9,548 nucleotides of DNA, taken from contig JAFGIE010000157.1 in assembly GCA_016929775.1 (NCBI GenBank), positions 1 through 9,548 on the forward strand. Direction: 5' to 3'. The translations under genes and the position numbers were made by a program. Below, in pieces: positions 1 to 6,710 of this stretch; positions within the stretch are counted from its first letter, which is position 1; each line of letters opens with the position of its first letter. The stretch is from Anaerolineae bacterium (GTDB taxonomy: Bacteria; Chloroflexota; Anaerolineae; JAFGEY01). The notes beneath the pieces were generated by a model. That model worked only from the letters and a program-made list of their open reading frames with translations. It made no database searches and was not told the DNA's origin.

Positions 1-68
1 GCAGCGAGGCGCTTGATCTCGGTCTTCTCTTCAGCTGTCAATGTCCGTAGGCGAGTCCGCTTCGGCAT
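1..68 (-). CDS. Transposase N-terminus, probably IS630 family (partial, runs off left edge)
   Basis: Only the first 22 codons are visible, beginning MPKRTRLRTLTAEEKTEIKRL. A short basic start followed by a 'LT..E...I..LA' helix resembles the N-terminal helix-turn-helix entry of IS630-type (DDE) transposases, which bind the element ends; the catalytic part would lie left of the window. The ATG at 68 is supported by a purine-rich ribosome binding site (GAGGAG at 75-80, 6 nt upstream) and by an extended -10 promoter about 30 bp upstream. The reading is open to the window edge. The family call rests on recalled similarity of a very short segment; another HTH protein with this start cannot be excluded. 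If it is an IS, its left terminal inverted repeat should lie around 85-150, but the other end is not visible, so I cannot define it. Confidence 0.55.
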   Translation of the reverse strand, partial: MPKRTRLRTLTAEEKTEIKRLA

Positions 69-97
69 ATTCCTCTCCTCACTCTGATGTTGGGAGA

Positions 98-103
98 AGT
101 ATA
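98..103 (-). promoter_or_regulatory. Extended -10 promoter of the partial transposase gene
   Basis: On the minus strand the hexamer TATACT (5/6 of consensus) is preceded by TGG, an extended -10 (TGN). No good -35 lies 16-18 bp upstream. It would start a transcript near 91, giving a leader of roughly 20 nt before the ATG at 68. Confidence 0.5.
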
Positions 104-237
104 CCACATTTTTGGCGTCTAAGCGAGAGAACCACTAACTCACAGGCGCACTCGTCCCTGCGCTCCGCGTGGGGACGGAGAGGGCGGGCCTCGTCCCTCC
201 GCTCCAGCGGGGGGACGTCCGGCACCACTCCCCGTTC

Positions 238-578
238 GTAGTAGTGGCTTCAACCGCTGCGCACGGACCCCTCCCCCGACCCCTCCCCAGCGTGGAGAGG
301 GGGGGCAGGGCCCACGTCACGGCGGCGGTGTCCCGGCGGAGGACCGTCGGGACGAGTCTCCCTCCGCGCGTCGACGCATCCCTCGTCCCCACGCGCCGAC
401 GCTGGAGCATCGGCGCGAGCACCCGGTTTGGCTCGTCCCTCCGCTCCAGCGGGGGGATGTCCGTGGCCCGCCGACTCATCCCTCGTCCCTCCGCTCCAGC
501 GGGGGGACGTCCGTGGCGCACCGCCGGGCGCGTCAAGCCGCGCCCCTACGGGTCGATCGCCGGGGCCAGCCCCCATTT
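238..578. repeat. Repeat module copy A (expanded)
   Basis: Copy A runs from the GTAGT start to the CCCCCATTT end shared with copy B, but is 341 bp long against 259 bp. The extra length is a C-rich insert near 262-290 and a second copy of the 12-bp hairpin (434-459 and 484-509). Hairpins: 331-339/344-352 (one G.U-type mismatch), 392-399/410-417, 434-445/448-459, 484-495/498-509, 526-532/539-545. Confidence 0.8.
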
Positions 579-837
579 GTAGTCGTGGCTTCAGCCGCTG
601 CGTGGAGAGGGGAGGCAGGGCCCACGTCGCGGCGGAGGCGTCCCGACGGAGGACCGTCGGGACGAGTCTCCTTTCGCGCGTCGACGCGCCCCTTGTCCCC
701 ACGCGCCGACGCTGGAGCATCGGCGCGAGCAGCCAGTTTAGCTCGTCCCTCCGCTCCAGCGGGGGGACGTCCCCGCCCACCGCCGGGCGCGTCAAGCCGC
801 GCCCCTACGGGTCGATCGCCGGGGACAGCCCCCATTT
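579..837. repeat. Repeat module copy B (full length, 259 bp)
   Basis: This is the clearest module. Its hairpins are 641-649/654-662 (perfect 9 bp, loop AGGA), 702-709/720-727 (perfect 8 bp, 10-nt loop), 744-755/758-769 (12 bp with one wobble) and 785-791/798-804 (perfect 7 bp, loop TCAAGC). It is followed directly by copy C, so the array is truly tandem. Confidence 0.85.
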
Positions 838-936
838 GTAGTCGTGGCTTCAGCCGCTGCGTGGGGAGGGGAGGCAGGGCCCACGTCGCGGCGACGGCGT
901 CCCGACGGAGGACCGTCGGGACGAGTCTCCCTCCGC
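838..936. repeat. Repeat module copy C (truncated)
   Basis: It matches the first ~97 bp of copy B with only about three differences, including the 9-bp hairpin at 900-908/913-921, then diverges after GTCTCC. The truncation point leads into an unrelated 9-bp hairpin at 938-958. Confidence 0.8.
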
Positions 937-937
937 A

Positions 938-958
938 CGCCTACGCAGAGCGTAGGCG
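938..958. repeat. 9-bp perfect inverted repeat at the end of the array
   Basis: Arms CGCCTACGC (938-946) and GCGTAGGCG (950-958) are separated by 3 nt (AGA). It has no T-tract on either strand, so it is not a classic intrinsic terminator. It lies 103 nt downstream of the radA stop and could protect or trim the 3' end of the clpC-radA transcript. Confidence 0.5.
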
Positions 959-991
959 CGAGGAGGAGATAGTGAACAGCGCGTGGGCGCG

Positions 992-1052
<61 letters not shown>

Positions 1053-1061
1053 GCAGTGGCG

Positions 1062-2435
1062 CTAGCCGAGCAGCGCCATCTCGACCGCTTCACTCACCGA
1101 CCGGGCGGCAAGCAGCTCCAACGGGGCTTCGTCGAGCACGGCGCGCCGCAGCGCGCGCGGCAGCACACAGCGCTTGAAGCCCAGCTTGGCTGCCTCTTTG
1201 AGGCGCGCGTCGATCTGGCTCACGCTGCGCAGCTCGCCCGAGAGACCCACCTCCCCGACGAGCGCCACATCCGCGGCAACGGGCTTGTTGCGGAAACTGG
1301 AGGCGAGCGCCACGGCGACGGCGAGATCGGCTGCTGGCTCGCCGACCTGGAGCCCGCCGATCACGTTCACGAACACGTCCTGATCCGATAGCTGCAGCCC
1401 GACGCGCTTGGAGAGCACAGCAACCAACAACAGGAGCCGGTTGAAATCGATCCCGTTCGCGGTGCGGCGCGGCAGGCCAAAGGCAGTGGTGCTGGATAGG
1501 GCCTGGATCTCGACCATGATCGGCCGCGTGCCCTCCATCGTCACCCCGATCGCCGACCCAGAGGCGTTGGGCAGCCGCTCTTCGAGGAACGCCGCCGACG
1601 GGTTGGCGACCTCGACCAGCCCCTCGTTCTTCATCTCGAACACGCCCACCTCCGACGTGGCTCCAAAGCGGTTCTTGACACTCCGCAGGAGGCGGTAAGC
1701 GTGAAAGCGGTCCCCCTCGAGATACAGCACTGTGTCGACGATGTGCTCCAGCACGCGCGGGCCCGCGATCGCGCCCGCCTTGGTCACGTGCCCGACCAGG
1801 AAGACCGGGATGTCGTTCGCCTTGGCGGTACGCATCAGCAGGGCGGCACACTCGCGCACCTGGCTGACGCTGCCCGCTGCTGAGGAGAGCTCGTCGAGGA
1901 ACACTGTTTGGATCGAGTCGATCACGACCGTGGTCGGCTGGAGCTGGGCGATGTGCTCGATGATCGCGTGCAGGTCGGTCTCCGTCAGGACGTACAGGTC
2001 GTCGGGGGTCAGGGCCAAGCGCCGGGCGCGCATCTTGATCTGCTGCGCCGACTCTTCGCCCGAGACATACAGCACCCTGCCCCCCTGCTGGGCGAGCAGG
2101 GCGCTGACCTGCAATAGGAGCGTCGACTTGCCGATCCCGGGATCGCCGCCGACGAGCACCAGCGACCCAGGCACGATGCCGCCCCCCAAGACGCGCGAGA
2201 ACTCGGCGAGGGGGACATCGATCCGGCCCAACTCGTCCCCTTCGACTTCGACCAGGCGCCGCGGTTGGTTGACCAACGCGCCGCCGGAAGAAACAAGTGG
2301 TGCAGAGCCCGTGCCGCTCTCCACCACCTGCTCGACAAACGTATTCCATTCCCCGCACTCTGGGCAGCGCCCCATCCACTTGACCTGGACGGCGCCGCAG
2401 TTCTGGCAGACAAAGCGGGTCGTGCGCTTAGACAT
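1062..2435 (-). CDS. radA: DNA repair protein RadA (Sms)
   Basis: RadA is a RecA-like ATPase and DnaB-type branch-migration helicase that processes recombination intermediates in the cytoplasm. At 457 aa the protein has the usual length (E. coli about 460). Visible in order: an N-terminal zinc finger C10xxC13...C24xxC27; the RecA/AAA core with Walker A GDPGIGKST (97-105), Walker B TVVIDSIQTV (about 169-178) and GHVTKAGAIAGPRVLEHIVD (215-234); the RadA signature KNRFG (254-258); and a C-terminal Lon-protease-like domain from about residue 275 to the end. The ATG at 2435 overlaps the clpC stop (ATGTCTAA, 8-bp overlap), and GGAAG at 2445-2449 lies 9 nt upstream, so translation is probably coupled to clpC. 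Stop TAG at 1062-1064. No missing key residue was seen. Confidence 0.97.
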   Translation of the reverse strand: MSKRTTRFVCQNCGAVQVKWMGRCPECGEWNTFVEQVVESGTGSAPLVSSGGALVNQPRRLVEVEGDELGRIDVPLAEFSRVLGGGIVPGSLVLVGGDPGIGKSTLLLQVSALLAQQGGRVLYVSGEESAQQIKMRARRLALTPDDLYVLTETDLHAIIEHIAQLQPTTVVIDSIQTVFLDELSSAAGSVSQVRECAALLMRTAKANDIPVFLVGHVTKAGAIAGPRVLEHIVDTVLYLEGDRFHAYRLLRSVKNRFGATSEVGVFEMKNEGLVEVANPSAAFLEERLPNASGSAIGVTMEGTRPIMVEIQALSSTTAFGLPRRTANGIDFNRLLLLVAVLSKRVGLQLSDQDVFVNVIGGLQVGEPAADLAVAVALASSFRNKPVAADVALVGEVGLSGELRSVSQIDARLKEAAKLGFKRCVLPRALRRAVLDEAPLELLAARSVSEAVEMALLG

Positions 2436-4881
2436 TCACGATCGCTTCCAGTAGCGGAGGCGTGGTCTCCTCGCGTGTGCTCTGGAGGACGATCTCGCCA
2501 TCCTTGAGGTCGACCAGGATCACGTCTCCTGGCAGGAATTCGCCCGACAGGATCCCCTCCGAAAGCGCATCCTCGATCGCGCGCTGGACGGTGCGTCGCA
2601 GGTTGCGCGCCCCAAACTCCTCGCTGTACCCCTTCTTTGCCAGGAAGACCCTTGCCTCGGAGGTAGATTCGAGCGTGATCGCGTGTTCCTCGAGGCGGTT
2701 CTGGATCTTGACCAGCTCGAGATCGACGATCTGCTCGGTCTGTCCCATGGTCAGCGTGTGAAAGACCACGATCTGGTCGATCCGGTTCAGGAACTCGGGC
2801 CGGAACAGCTTTTTCAGCTCCGACTCGAACCCGCCCTCGCGGTACTCGCCGATCTCGCGCGCGCCCGGTATCCCGAGCGGGCCCTTGCGCAGCGCGTCCG
2901 CGCCTACGTTCGACGTCATGATGATGATCGTGTTCCGGAAATCGACCTTGCGCCCGCGTGCGTCGGAGAGACGCCCCTCCTCCAAGATCTGGAGCAGCAT
3001 CCCGAACGCCTCGGGGTGCGCCTTGTCGATCTCGTCAAAGCAGATCACCATGTACGGGCGGCGCCGCACGGCTTCGGTCAGCTGACCGGCATCGTCATAG
3101 CCGACGTAGCCCGGCGGCGCGCCAACCAGGCGCGCCACGGTGTGCCGCTCCCCAAACTCGGACATATCGAGCTGCAGCAGCGCGGCTTCGTCGCCGAACA
3201 TGAACTGAGCCAAGGCCTTTGCCAACTCGCTCTTGCCCACCCCGGTCGGCCCGATAAAGATGAACGACCCGATCGGGCGGTTGGGGTCCTTGAGCCCCGA
3301 GCGGGCGCGACGCACAGCGCGCGATACGGCGCTGATCGCCTCGTCCTGCCCGACCACGCGCTCGTGGATCTCTTCTTCCATGCGCAGCAGCCGCGCGGAC
3401 TCTTCCTCCTGCAGGCTGGCGAGCGGGAGCCCGGTCCACATCGAGACCAGTTCGGCGATGTCCTCGCTGTGCACCTCCAGGTCGGTCTCCTGTCCCCACT
3501 CGCGCTGCAGGTCGCGCACGTCTTCCTCGAGCTCGCGTTCGCGCCGGCGCAGCAGAGCGACCTCGCCCTCGTCATGCTCGGACAGGGCGTGCTTGCGCTG
3601 CTCGCGCACGATGCGCAGCTCATCCTGCGTCTTGGTCAACCGGCTCAGGATCGGCGACTTGTACATCCGCACCCGCGCCGAACCTTCGTCGATCAGGTCG
3701 ATCGCTTTGTCGGGCAGGAAGCGGTCGGTGATATAGCGCGACGCGAGTCGCACTGCGGTCTCGACAGCCTCATCCGTGATCCGCAATTGGTGGTGCTGCT
3801 CGTAGCGCTCTCGGATGCCGCGCAGGATGGCGATCGACTCGTCCGGCGTCGGCTCGTCGACGGTGACCGGCTGGAAACGCCGCTCCAGGGCCGCATCGCT
3901 CTCGATGTGCTTGCGGTACTCCTCGAGGGTCGTAGCGCCGATGCACTGCAGTTCGCCGCGCGAGAGCGCCGGCTTGAGGATGTTTGCCGCATCGACCGAG
4001 CTGCCGGCGGAACCGGCGCCGACGAGCATGTGGACCTCATCGATGAACAGGATGCTGTCCGCGCCCTTGAGCTCGTCGATCACCTTCTTCAACCGCTCCT
4101 CGAACTGCCCGCGGTACATCGTGCCGGCAACCAACGAACCCACGTCCAACTGCCACAGCTGCTTGTTGCGCAGAGGAAAGGGGATATTGTGCGTCACGAT
4201 CCGCTGCGCGATGCCCTCGACGATCGCCGTCTTGCCCACACCCGGTTCGCCGATCAGGGCTGGGTTGTTCTTGGTGCGCCGCGACAGGATCTGGATCACC
4301 CGCTCGATCTCGGTCTCGCGCCCGATCACCGGGTCGAGCTTGCCTTCGCGCGCCAGCGCCGTCAGGTCGGTCGCCACCTGCGGGAGCACAGAGCCCTTGG
4401 GCGTCTTGCCCTCCTCGGGCGCCGCCTCGCGCGCCGGGACCTGGTGGATCTTGCGCGTCGTCTCTTCGCGCACCAGTTCAGGCGAGACACCCAGCTGGCG
4501 CAGGATGCGCACCGCGGCACAGTCTTCCTCTGCCATCAGCCCGAGCAGCACGTGCGCGGTATCGATGTAGTGGTGCCCCATCTTGCGCGCTTCGCTGACC
4601 GCCAGCTCGAGCACGCGCTTGATACGCGGGGTCAGCTTTTCGTCGGGCAGTTCGCTCCCCCGCGTGGCGGACGCCGTCTGCTCGACCAGCTCGCGTACCT
4701 GGTCCAAGTCAACGCCCACTCCCTGGAGCACCTTGCTCGCCACGCTGTTGTTCACCCGGATCAAGCCGATCAGCAGGTGCTCTGTCCCGATATAGCTATG
4801 GTTGAGGCGCTGCGCTTCCTCCTGGGCAAGCGTCAGTGCCTGCCGTGCGCGCCTGGTAAAGCGATCTAGTGGATCCGCCAT
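2428..4881 (-). CDS. clpC: ATP-dependent Clp protease ATP-binding subunit ClpC
   Basis: ClpC is a hexameric AAA+ unfoldase that feeds substrates to ClpP. From the ATG at 4881 it is 817 aa, typical for ClpC. Visible: two N-terminal Clp_N repeats (about 1-145); D1 with Walker A GEPGVGKTA (211-219) and Walker B SILFIDEVH (276-284); a short middle coiled-coil/UVR-like segment (about 415-462), as in ClpC rather than ClpB; D2 with Walker A GPTGVGKSE (544-552), pore loop GYVGYDD (591-597), Walker B about 610-619, and arginine-finger region RPEFLNRID (694-702). The ATG at 4881 is preferred over a TTG two codons upstream because AGAAGGG (4891-4897) sits 9 nt from the ATG but only 3 nt from the TTG. 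The ClpP-docking loop reads LGI (669-671) instead of the usual LGF/VGF. radA follows with an 8-bp overlap. No ctsR, mcsA or mcsB is adjacent. Confidence 0.96.
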   Translation of the reverse strand: MADPLDRFTRRARQALTLAQEEAQRLNHSYIGTEHLLIGLIRVNNSVASKVLQGVGVDLDQVRELVEQTASATRGSELPDEKLTPRIKRVLELAVSEARKMGHHYIDTAHVLLGLMAEEDCAAVRILRQLGVSPELVREETTRKIHQVPAREAAPEEGKTPKGSVLPQVATDLTALAREGKLDPVIGRETEIERVIQILSRRTKNNPALIGEPGVGKTAIVEGIAQRIVTHNIPFPLRNKQLWQLDVGSLVAGTMYRGQFEERLKKVIDELKGADSILFIDEVHMLVGAGSAGSSVDAANILKPALSRGELQCIGATTLEEYRKHIESDAALERRFQPVTVDEPTPDESIAILRGIRERYEQHHQLRITDEAVETAVRLASRYITDRFLPDKAIDLIDEGSARVRMYKSPILSRLTKTQDELRIVREQRKHALSEHDEGEVALLRRRERELEEDVRDLQREWGQETDLEVHSEDIAELVSMWTGLPLASLQEEESARLLRMEEEIHERVVGQDEAISAVSRAVRRARSGLKDPNRPIGSFIFIGPTGVGKSELAKALAQFMFGDEAALLQLDMSEFGERHTVARLVGAPPGYVGYDDAGQLTEAVRRRPYMVICFDEIDKAHPEAFGMLLQILEEGRLSDARGRKVDFRNTIIIMTSNVGADALRKGPLGIPGAREIGEYREGGFESELKKLFRPEFLNRIDQIVVFHTLTMGQTEQIVDLELVKIQNRLEEHAITLESTSEARVFLAKKGYSEEFGARNLRRTVQRAIEDALSEGILSGEFLPGDVILVDLKDGEIVLQSTREETTPPLLEAIVNV

Positions 4882-5000
4882 CTCCAAACACCCTTCTCAA
4901 CGCCTACGTTGACAACGCTCGTTGCGGGCCAGTGTGATCTGCAAGACCTCTTGTCTCTCACGACAGACACCGTTGGGCACATGCTCCATCGACCGACCAT
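4866..5000 (-). other. clpC leader with possible short upstream ORFs (no proven gene)
   Basis: The leader of about 140 nt contains an ATG at 4989 opening a 30-codon frame (MEHVPNGVC... ending in RRR) whose TGA stop (4897-4899) abuts the clpC Shine-Dalgarno. A second frame starts at 5000 and runs past the clpC start to 4868. Neither has a convincing ribosome binding site. The position of the first stop would suit translational coupling or a leader peptide, but there is no independent evidence of translation. Confidence 0.2.
4898..4924 (-). promoter_or_regulatory. Twin dyads just upstream of the clpC ribosome binding site
   Basis: Two inverted repeats lie almost back to back: CAACG-CCTA-CGTTG (4898-4911) and CAACG-CT-CGTTG (4913-4924). 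They are in the clpC leader, immediately upstream of the AGAAGGG ribosome binding site. They could be a repressor operator or alternative RNA stems. They do not match the CIRCE or CtsR consensus as I know them. Confidence 0.4.
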
Positions 5001-5028
5001 GCCGCGCCCGAACTGCCCTCGCACCCCC

Positions 5029-5057
5029 ATTATACCATACCCGCCCCCCGAGTTCAA
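5029..5057 (-). promoter_or_regulatory. Sigma-70-type promoter of clpC-radA
   Basis: On the minus strand a TTGAAC -35 (5052-5057; 4/6, TTGA core) and a perfect TATAAT -10 (5029-5034) are separated by exactly 17 bp. The -10 is also extended (TGG). Transcription would start near 5022, leaving a 5' leader of about 140 nt before clpC. Confidence 0.85.
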
Positions 5058-5104
5058 CCGATTTTCCATCCCACACACAGTATGGTCGAGGGGCCAGGCA
5101 GCGC

Positions 5105-5144
5105 CCGTGCGCTTACGTCTTCCTAGTCGCACGCCGGCGCACGG
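5105..5144. repeat. 8-bp inverted repeat upstream of the clpC promoter
   Basis: Perfect arms CCGTGCGC (5105-5112) and GCGCACGG (5137-5144) are separated by 24 nt. It lies between the rpsA hairpin and the clpC -35. It may be a second part of the rpsA transcript end; no T-tract follows it. Confidence 0.4.
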
Positions 5145-5159
5145 ATCTTACAACCAGAA

Positions 5160-5204
5160 CACGGGGGCTACTTGGCGCACACAGCGCACAACCTAGCCCC
5201 CGTG
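5160..5204 (-). terminator. Probable terminator of rpsA
   Basis: A perfect 11-bp stem, CACGGGGGCTA (5160-5170) with TAGCCCCCGTG (5194-5204), extends inward through TTG/CAA and GCGC/GCGC pairs to an ACACA loop. It starts 56 nt past the rpsA stop. On the minus strand it is followed by only a weak T-rich stretch (GTTCTGGTTGT), so termination may be partial or help protect the 3' end. Confidence 0.65.
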
Positions 5205-5260
5205 CTCAGACCAGCGTCAGTCTTGGCAGGAACTGCTCTCGGATCGTCGCCCTGGGCGAC

Positions 5261-6673
5261 CTACTCTTCCTCCTCTTCGCCCGCCTCATCTTCCGACTCG
5301 GCGGCGTCGTACCCGTCCTGCCAATCCACGTCCACATAGTCTGAGGAAGCGACACGCTTGAGGCTCAGGCCGATCCGCCGGCGCTCTGGATCGAGGCGGA
5401 TCACGCGCAGCGTGCGAATGTCTCCCTCCTGAACGACCTCGCGCGGATGCGTGATCCGCTGATCGCTCAGCTCAGAGAGGTGAATCAACCCCTCCACATC
5501 CTCGTCAAAGATCCGGGCGAAAGCGCCGAACTTGACCAACTTGGTGATCGTGCCCTCCACCAGCTGCCCCTCGTGATAGCGCTCGCCCACGACGGTCCAC
5601 GGATCGGGCTCGAGCCGCTTGAGGCTCAGGCCGATCCGCTTCCGGTCGCGATCCACGTTCAAGACATAGACCTCAACCTCATCCCCGACCTTGAGGATCT
5701 CGCTGGGGTGGGCCACGCGGCGCCAGGACAGCTCGGACAGGTGGACCAACCCATCGGCGCCGCCCAGGTCGACGAACACGCCAAAGTCGCAGATGCTGAT
5801 CACCTCGCCGGTGCGGATGTCGCCTTCTTGCAGCTCGGCGAGCAACCGTTCCTTGTTCTGGCGGCGCCATTCCCGCATCGCGGCGCGCTCGGACAGGATC
5901 AGGCGGTTCCGCCCCCGGTCGATCTCGATCACCTTGAGCTGCATTTCCTTGCCGACGAGCGTCGCCAGCGGGTTGTCGGCGTCATCGCTGCGCCGCCTGC
6001 CACGTAGGGACGTGATCTGAGAAGCCGGCACGAATCCGCGCACGCGACCAAAGCGCACGATCACGCCGCCCTTGTTGAACCCGGCGACGGCGCCCTCAAA
6101 GATCTGCCCGGACTCGAACATCTCTTCTGCGTCGCGCCAATCGCGTTCGGCCTGCGCCCTGCTCAGCGACAGCACCGGGTTGCCGTTCTTGTCCTCGGGG
6201 GTGACCACGTAGACGAGGAGCTTCTGTCCCTCTTGAAGGTCCGCCACCCCGTCAGGGCCCAACCGTTCGAGTTCGCGTCCCCAGATCACGCCTTCGGACT
6301 TGGCGCCTACATCGACCAGCACCTCGGAATCCCGGATCTGCACGACCACACCCTCGACGATTTGCCCGCGACGCAAGGTCTGGACGTCATAGTCCTCGCG
6401 CAAAAGGGACTCCATCGGATGTGCGCCGTCGCCCTCCATCGCCGCCATCAGCGCGGCTTGGTCTTCCACCTCCTCGAGCTCTGCCTCTGACGAGGCGGGA
6501 GCTGATGCTCCGCCATCCTGAGTTGCGCTGGGCTGGGCTTCGCGTTGCGCTTCGGGCGGGCTTTCGGGCTGGGCTTCGCGTTGCGCTTCGGGCGGGCTTT
6601 CGAGCTGTTCTTCGACCGATGCGAGATCGGCCTCTTCTTCCTGCTGGACCACGATCGTCTCTTCTTCTCCCAT
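5261..6673 (-). CDS. rpsA: 30S ribosomal protein S1 (four S1 domains)
   Basis: S1 binds mRNA on the 30S subunit and helps initiate translation. The protein is 470 aa with four S1 (OB-fold) repeats at about 101-172, 188-264, 282-353 and 368-440. The last two carry the classic FGVFVDLG...GLVHLSELS and FGAFARI...GLIHLSELS cores and end in RIGLSLKR. Four repeats match the shorter S1 of many non-proteobacteria rather than the six-domain E. coli protein. The N-terminal ~95 residues are acidic and low-complexity, with a 12-residue unit (ESPPEAQREAQP) repeated twice; the C-terminus is a D/E-rich tail (about 447-470). The ATG at 6673 has AGGTGA at 6681-6686, 7 nt upstream, and a promoter about 40 bp upstream. 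Other S1-domain RNA-binding proteins are possible, but S1 is the best fit. Confidence 0.9.
   Translation of the reverse strand: MGEEETIVVQQEEEADLASVEEQLESPPEAQREAQPESPPEAQREAQPSATQDGGASAPASSEAELEEVEDQAALMAAMEGDGAHPMESLLREDYDVQTLRRGQIVEGVVVQIRDSEVLVDVGAKSEGVIWGRELERLGPDGVADLQEGQKLLVYVVTPEDKNGNPVLSLSRAQAERDWRDAEEMFESGQIFEGAVAGFNKGGVIVRFGRVRGFVPASQITSLRGRRRSDDADNPLATLVGKEMQLKVIEIDRGRNRLILSERAAMREWRRQNKERLLAELQEGDIRTGEVISICDFGVFVDLGGADGLVHLSELSWRRVAHPSEILKVGDEVEVYVLNVDRDRKRIGLSLKRLEPDPWTVVGERYHEGQLVEGTITKLVKFGAFARIFDEDVEGLIHLSELSDQRITHPREVVQEGDIRTLRVIRLDPERRRIGLSLKRVASSDYVDVDWQDGYDAAESEDEAGEEEEE
6535..6606 (-). repeat. 36-bp in-frame tandem duplication in rpsA
   Basis: Two adjacent 36-bp copies (6535-6570 and 6571-6606) differ at one base (6566/6602 position of the unit). 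They encode a 12-residue Pro/Gln/Glu unit twice in the disordered N-terminal region of S1. The near identity suggests a recent slippage or unequal-crossover event. Confidence 0.9.
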
Positions 6674-6710
6674 GCGGCTGTCACCTTCCCCTCATGAAGT
6701 GTGTTTACGT

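Larger units (their letters stand above)
151..960. repeat. Hairpin-rich non-coding tandem repeat array
   Basis: This stretch of about 800 bp has no credible gene; ORFs cross it on both strands because GC-rich repeats lack stops. It is built from a module of about 259 bp present three times: copy A (expanded) 238-578, copy B 579-837, copy C (truncated) 838 to about 936. Each full module has, in order, a GTAGT.GTGGCTTCA start, a 9-bp hairpin (TCCCGACGG/CCGTCGGGA), an 8-bp hairpin (CGCGCCGA/TCGGCGCG), a 12-bp hairpin (CGTCCCTCCGCT/AGCGGGGGGACG) and a 7-bp hairpin (GGGCGCG/CGCGCCC). The 12-bp hairpin also occurs outside full modules (192-217 and a degenerate copy near 152-176). The origin is unknown; it could be an intergenic repeat family, decayed mobile-element DNA, or a source of structured RNA. 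Confidence 0.85.

Noticed and set aside
135..841. Several overlapping frames of 130-180 codons on both strands in the repeat array
   Set aside because: They repeat the same Arg/Pro/Ser-rich peptides because the DNA is repeated; no ribosome binding sites and no domain.
938..958. Intrinsic terminator for radA
   Set aside because: The hairpin is perfect but has no T-tract on the minus strand and is over 100 nt from the stop; recorded as an inverted repeat instead.
151..960. CRISPR array
   Set aside because: Repeats are long, of uneven length and directly adjacent, with no regular unique spacers and no cas genes.
2683..4869. 728-codon plus-strand frame antisense to clpC
   Set aside because: It is the mirror of a well-supported ClpC gene; the translation has no recognisable domain and reflects GC-rich codon structure.
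4885..4887. TTG start for clpC two codons upstream of the ATG
   Set aside because: Only 3 nt separate it from the Shine-Dalgarno; the ATG at 4881 has a normal 9-nt spacing and gives the usual MADPLDRF-type N-terminus.
4866..5132. 88-codon minus-strand frame in the rpsA-clpC spacer
   Set aside because: Its first part lies upstream of the predicted clpC transcription start, it lacks a ribosome binding site and has no family resemblance. Only the shorter leader frames are noted as possibilities.
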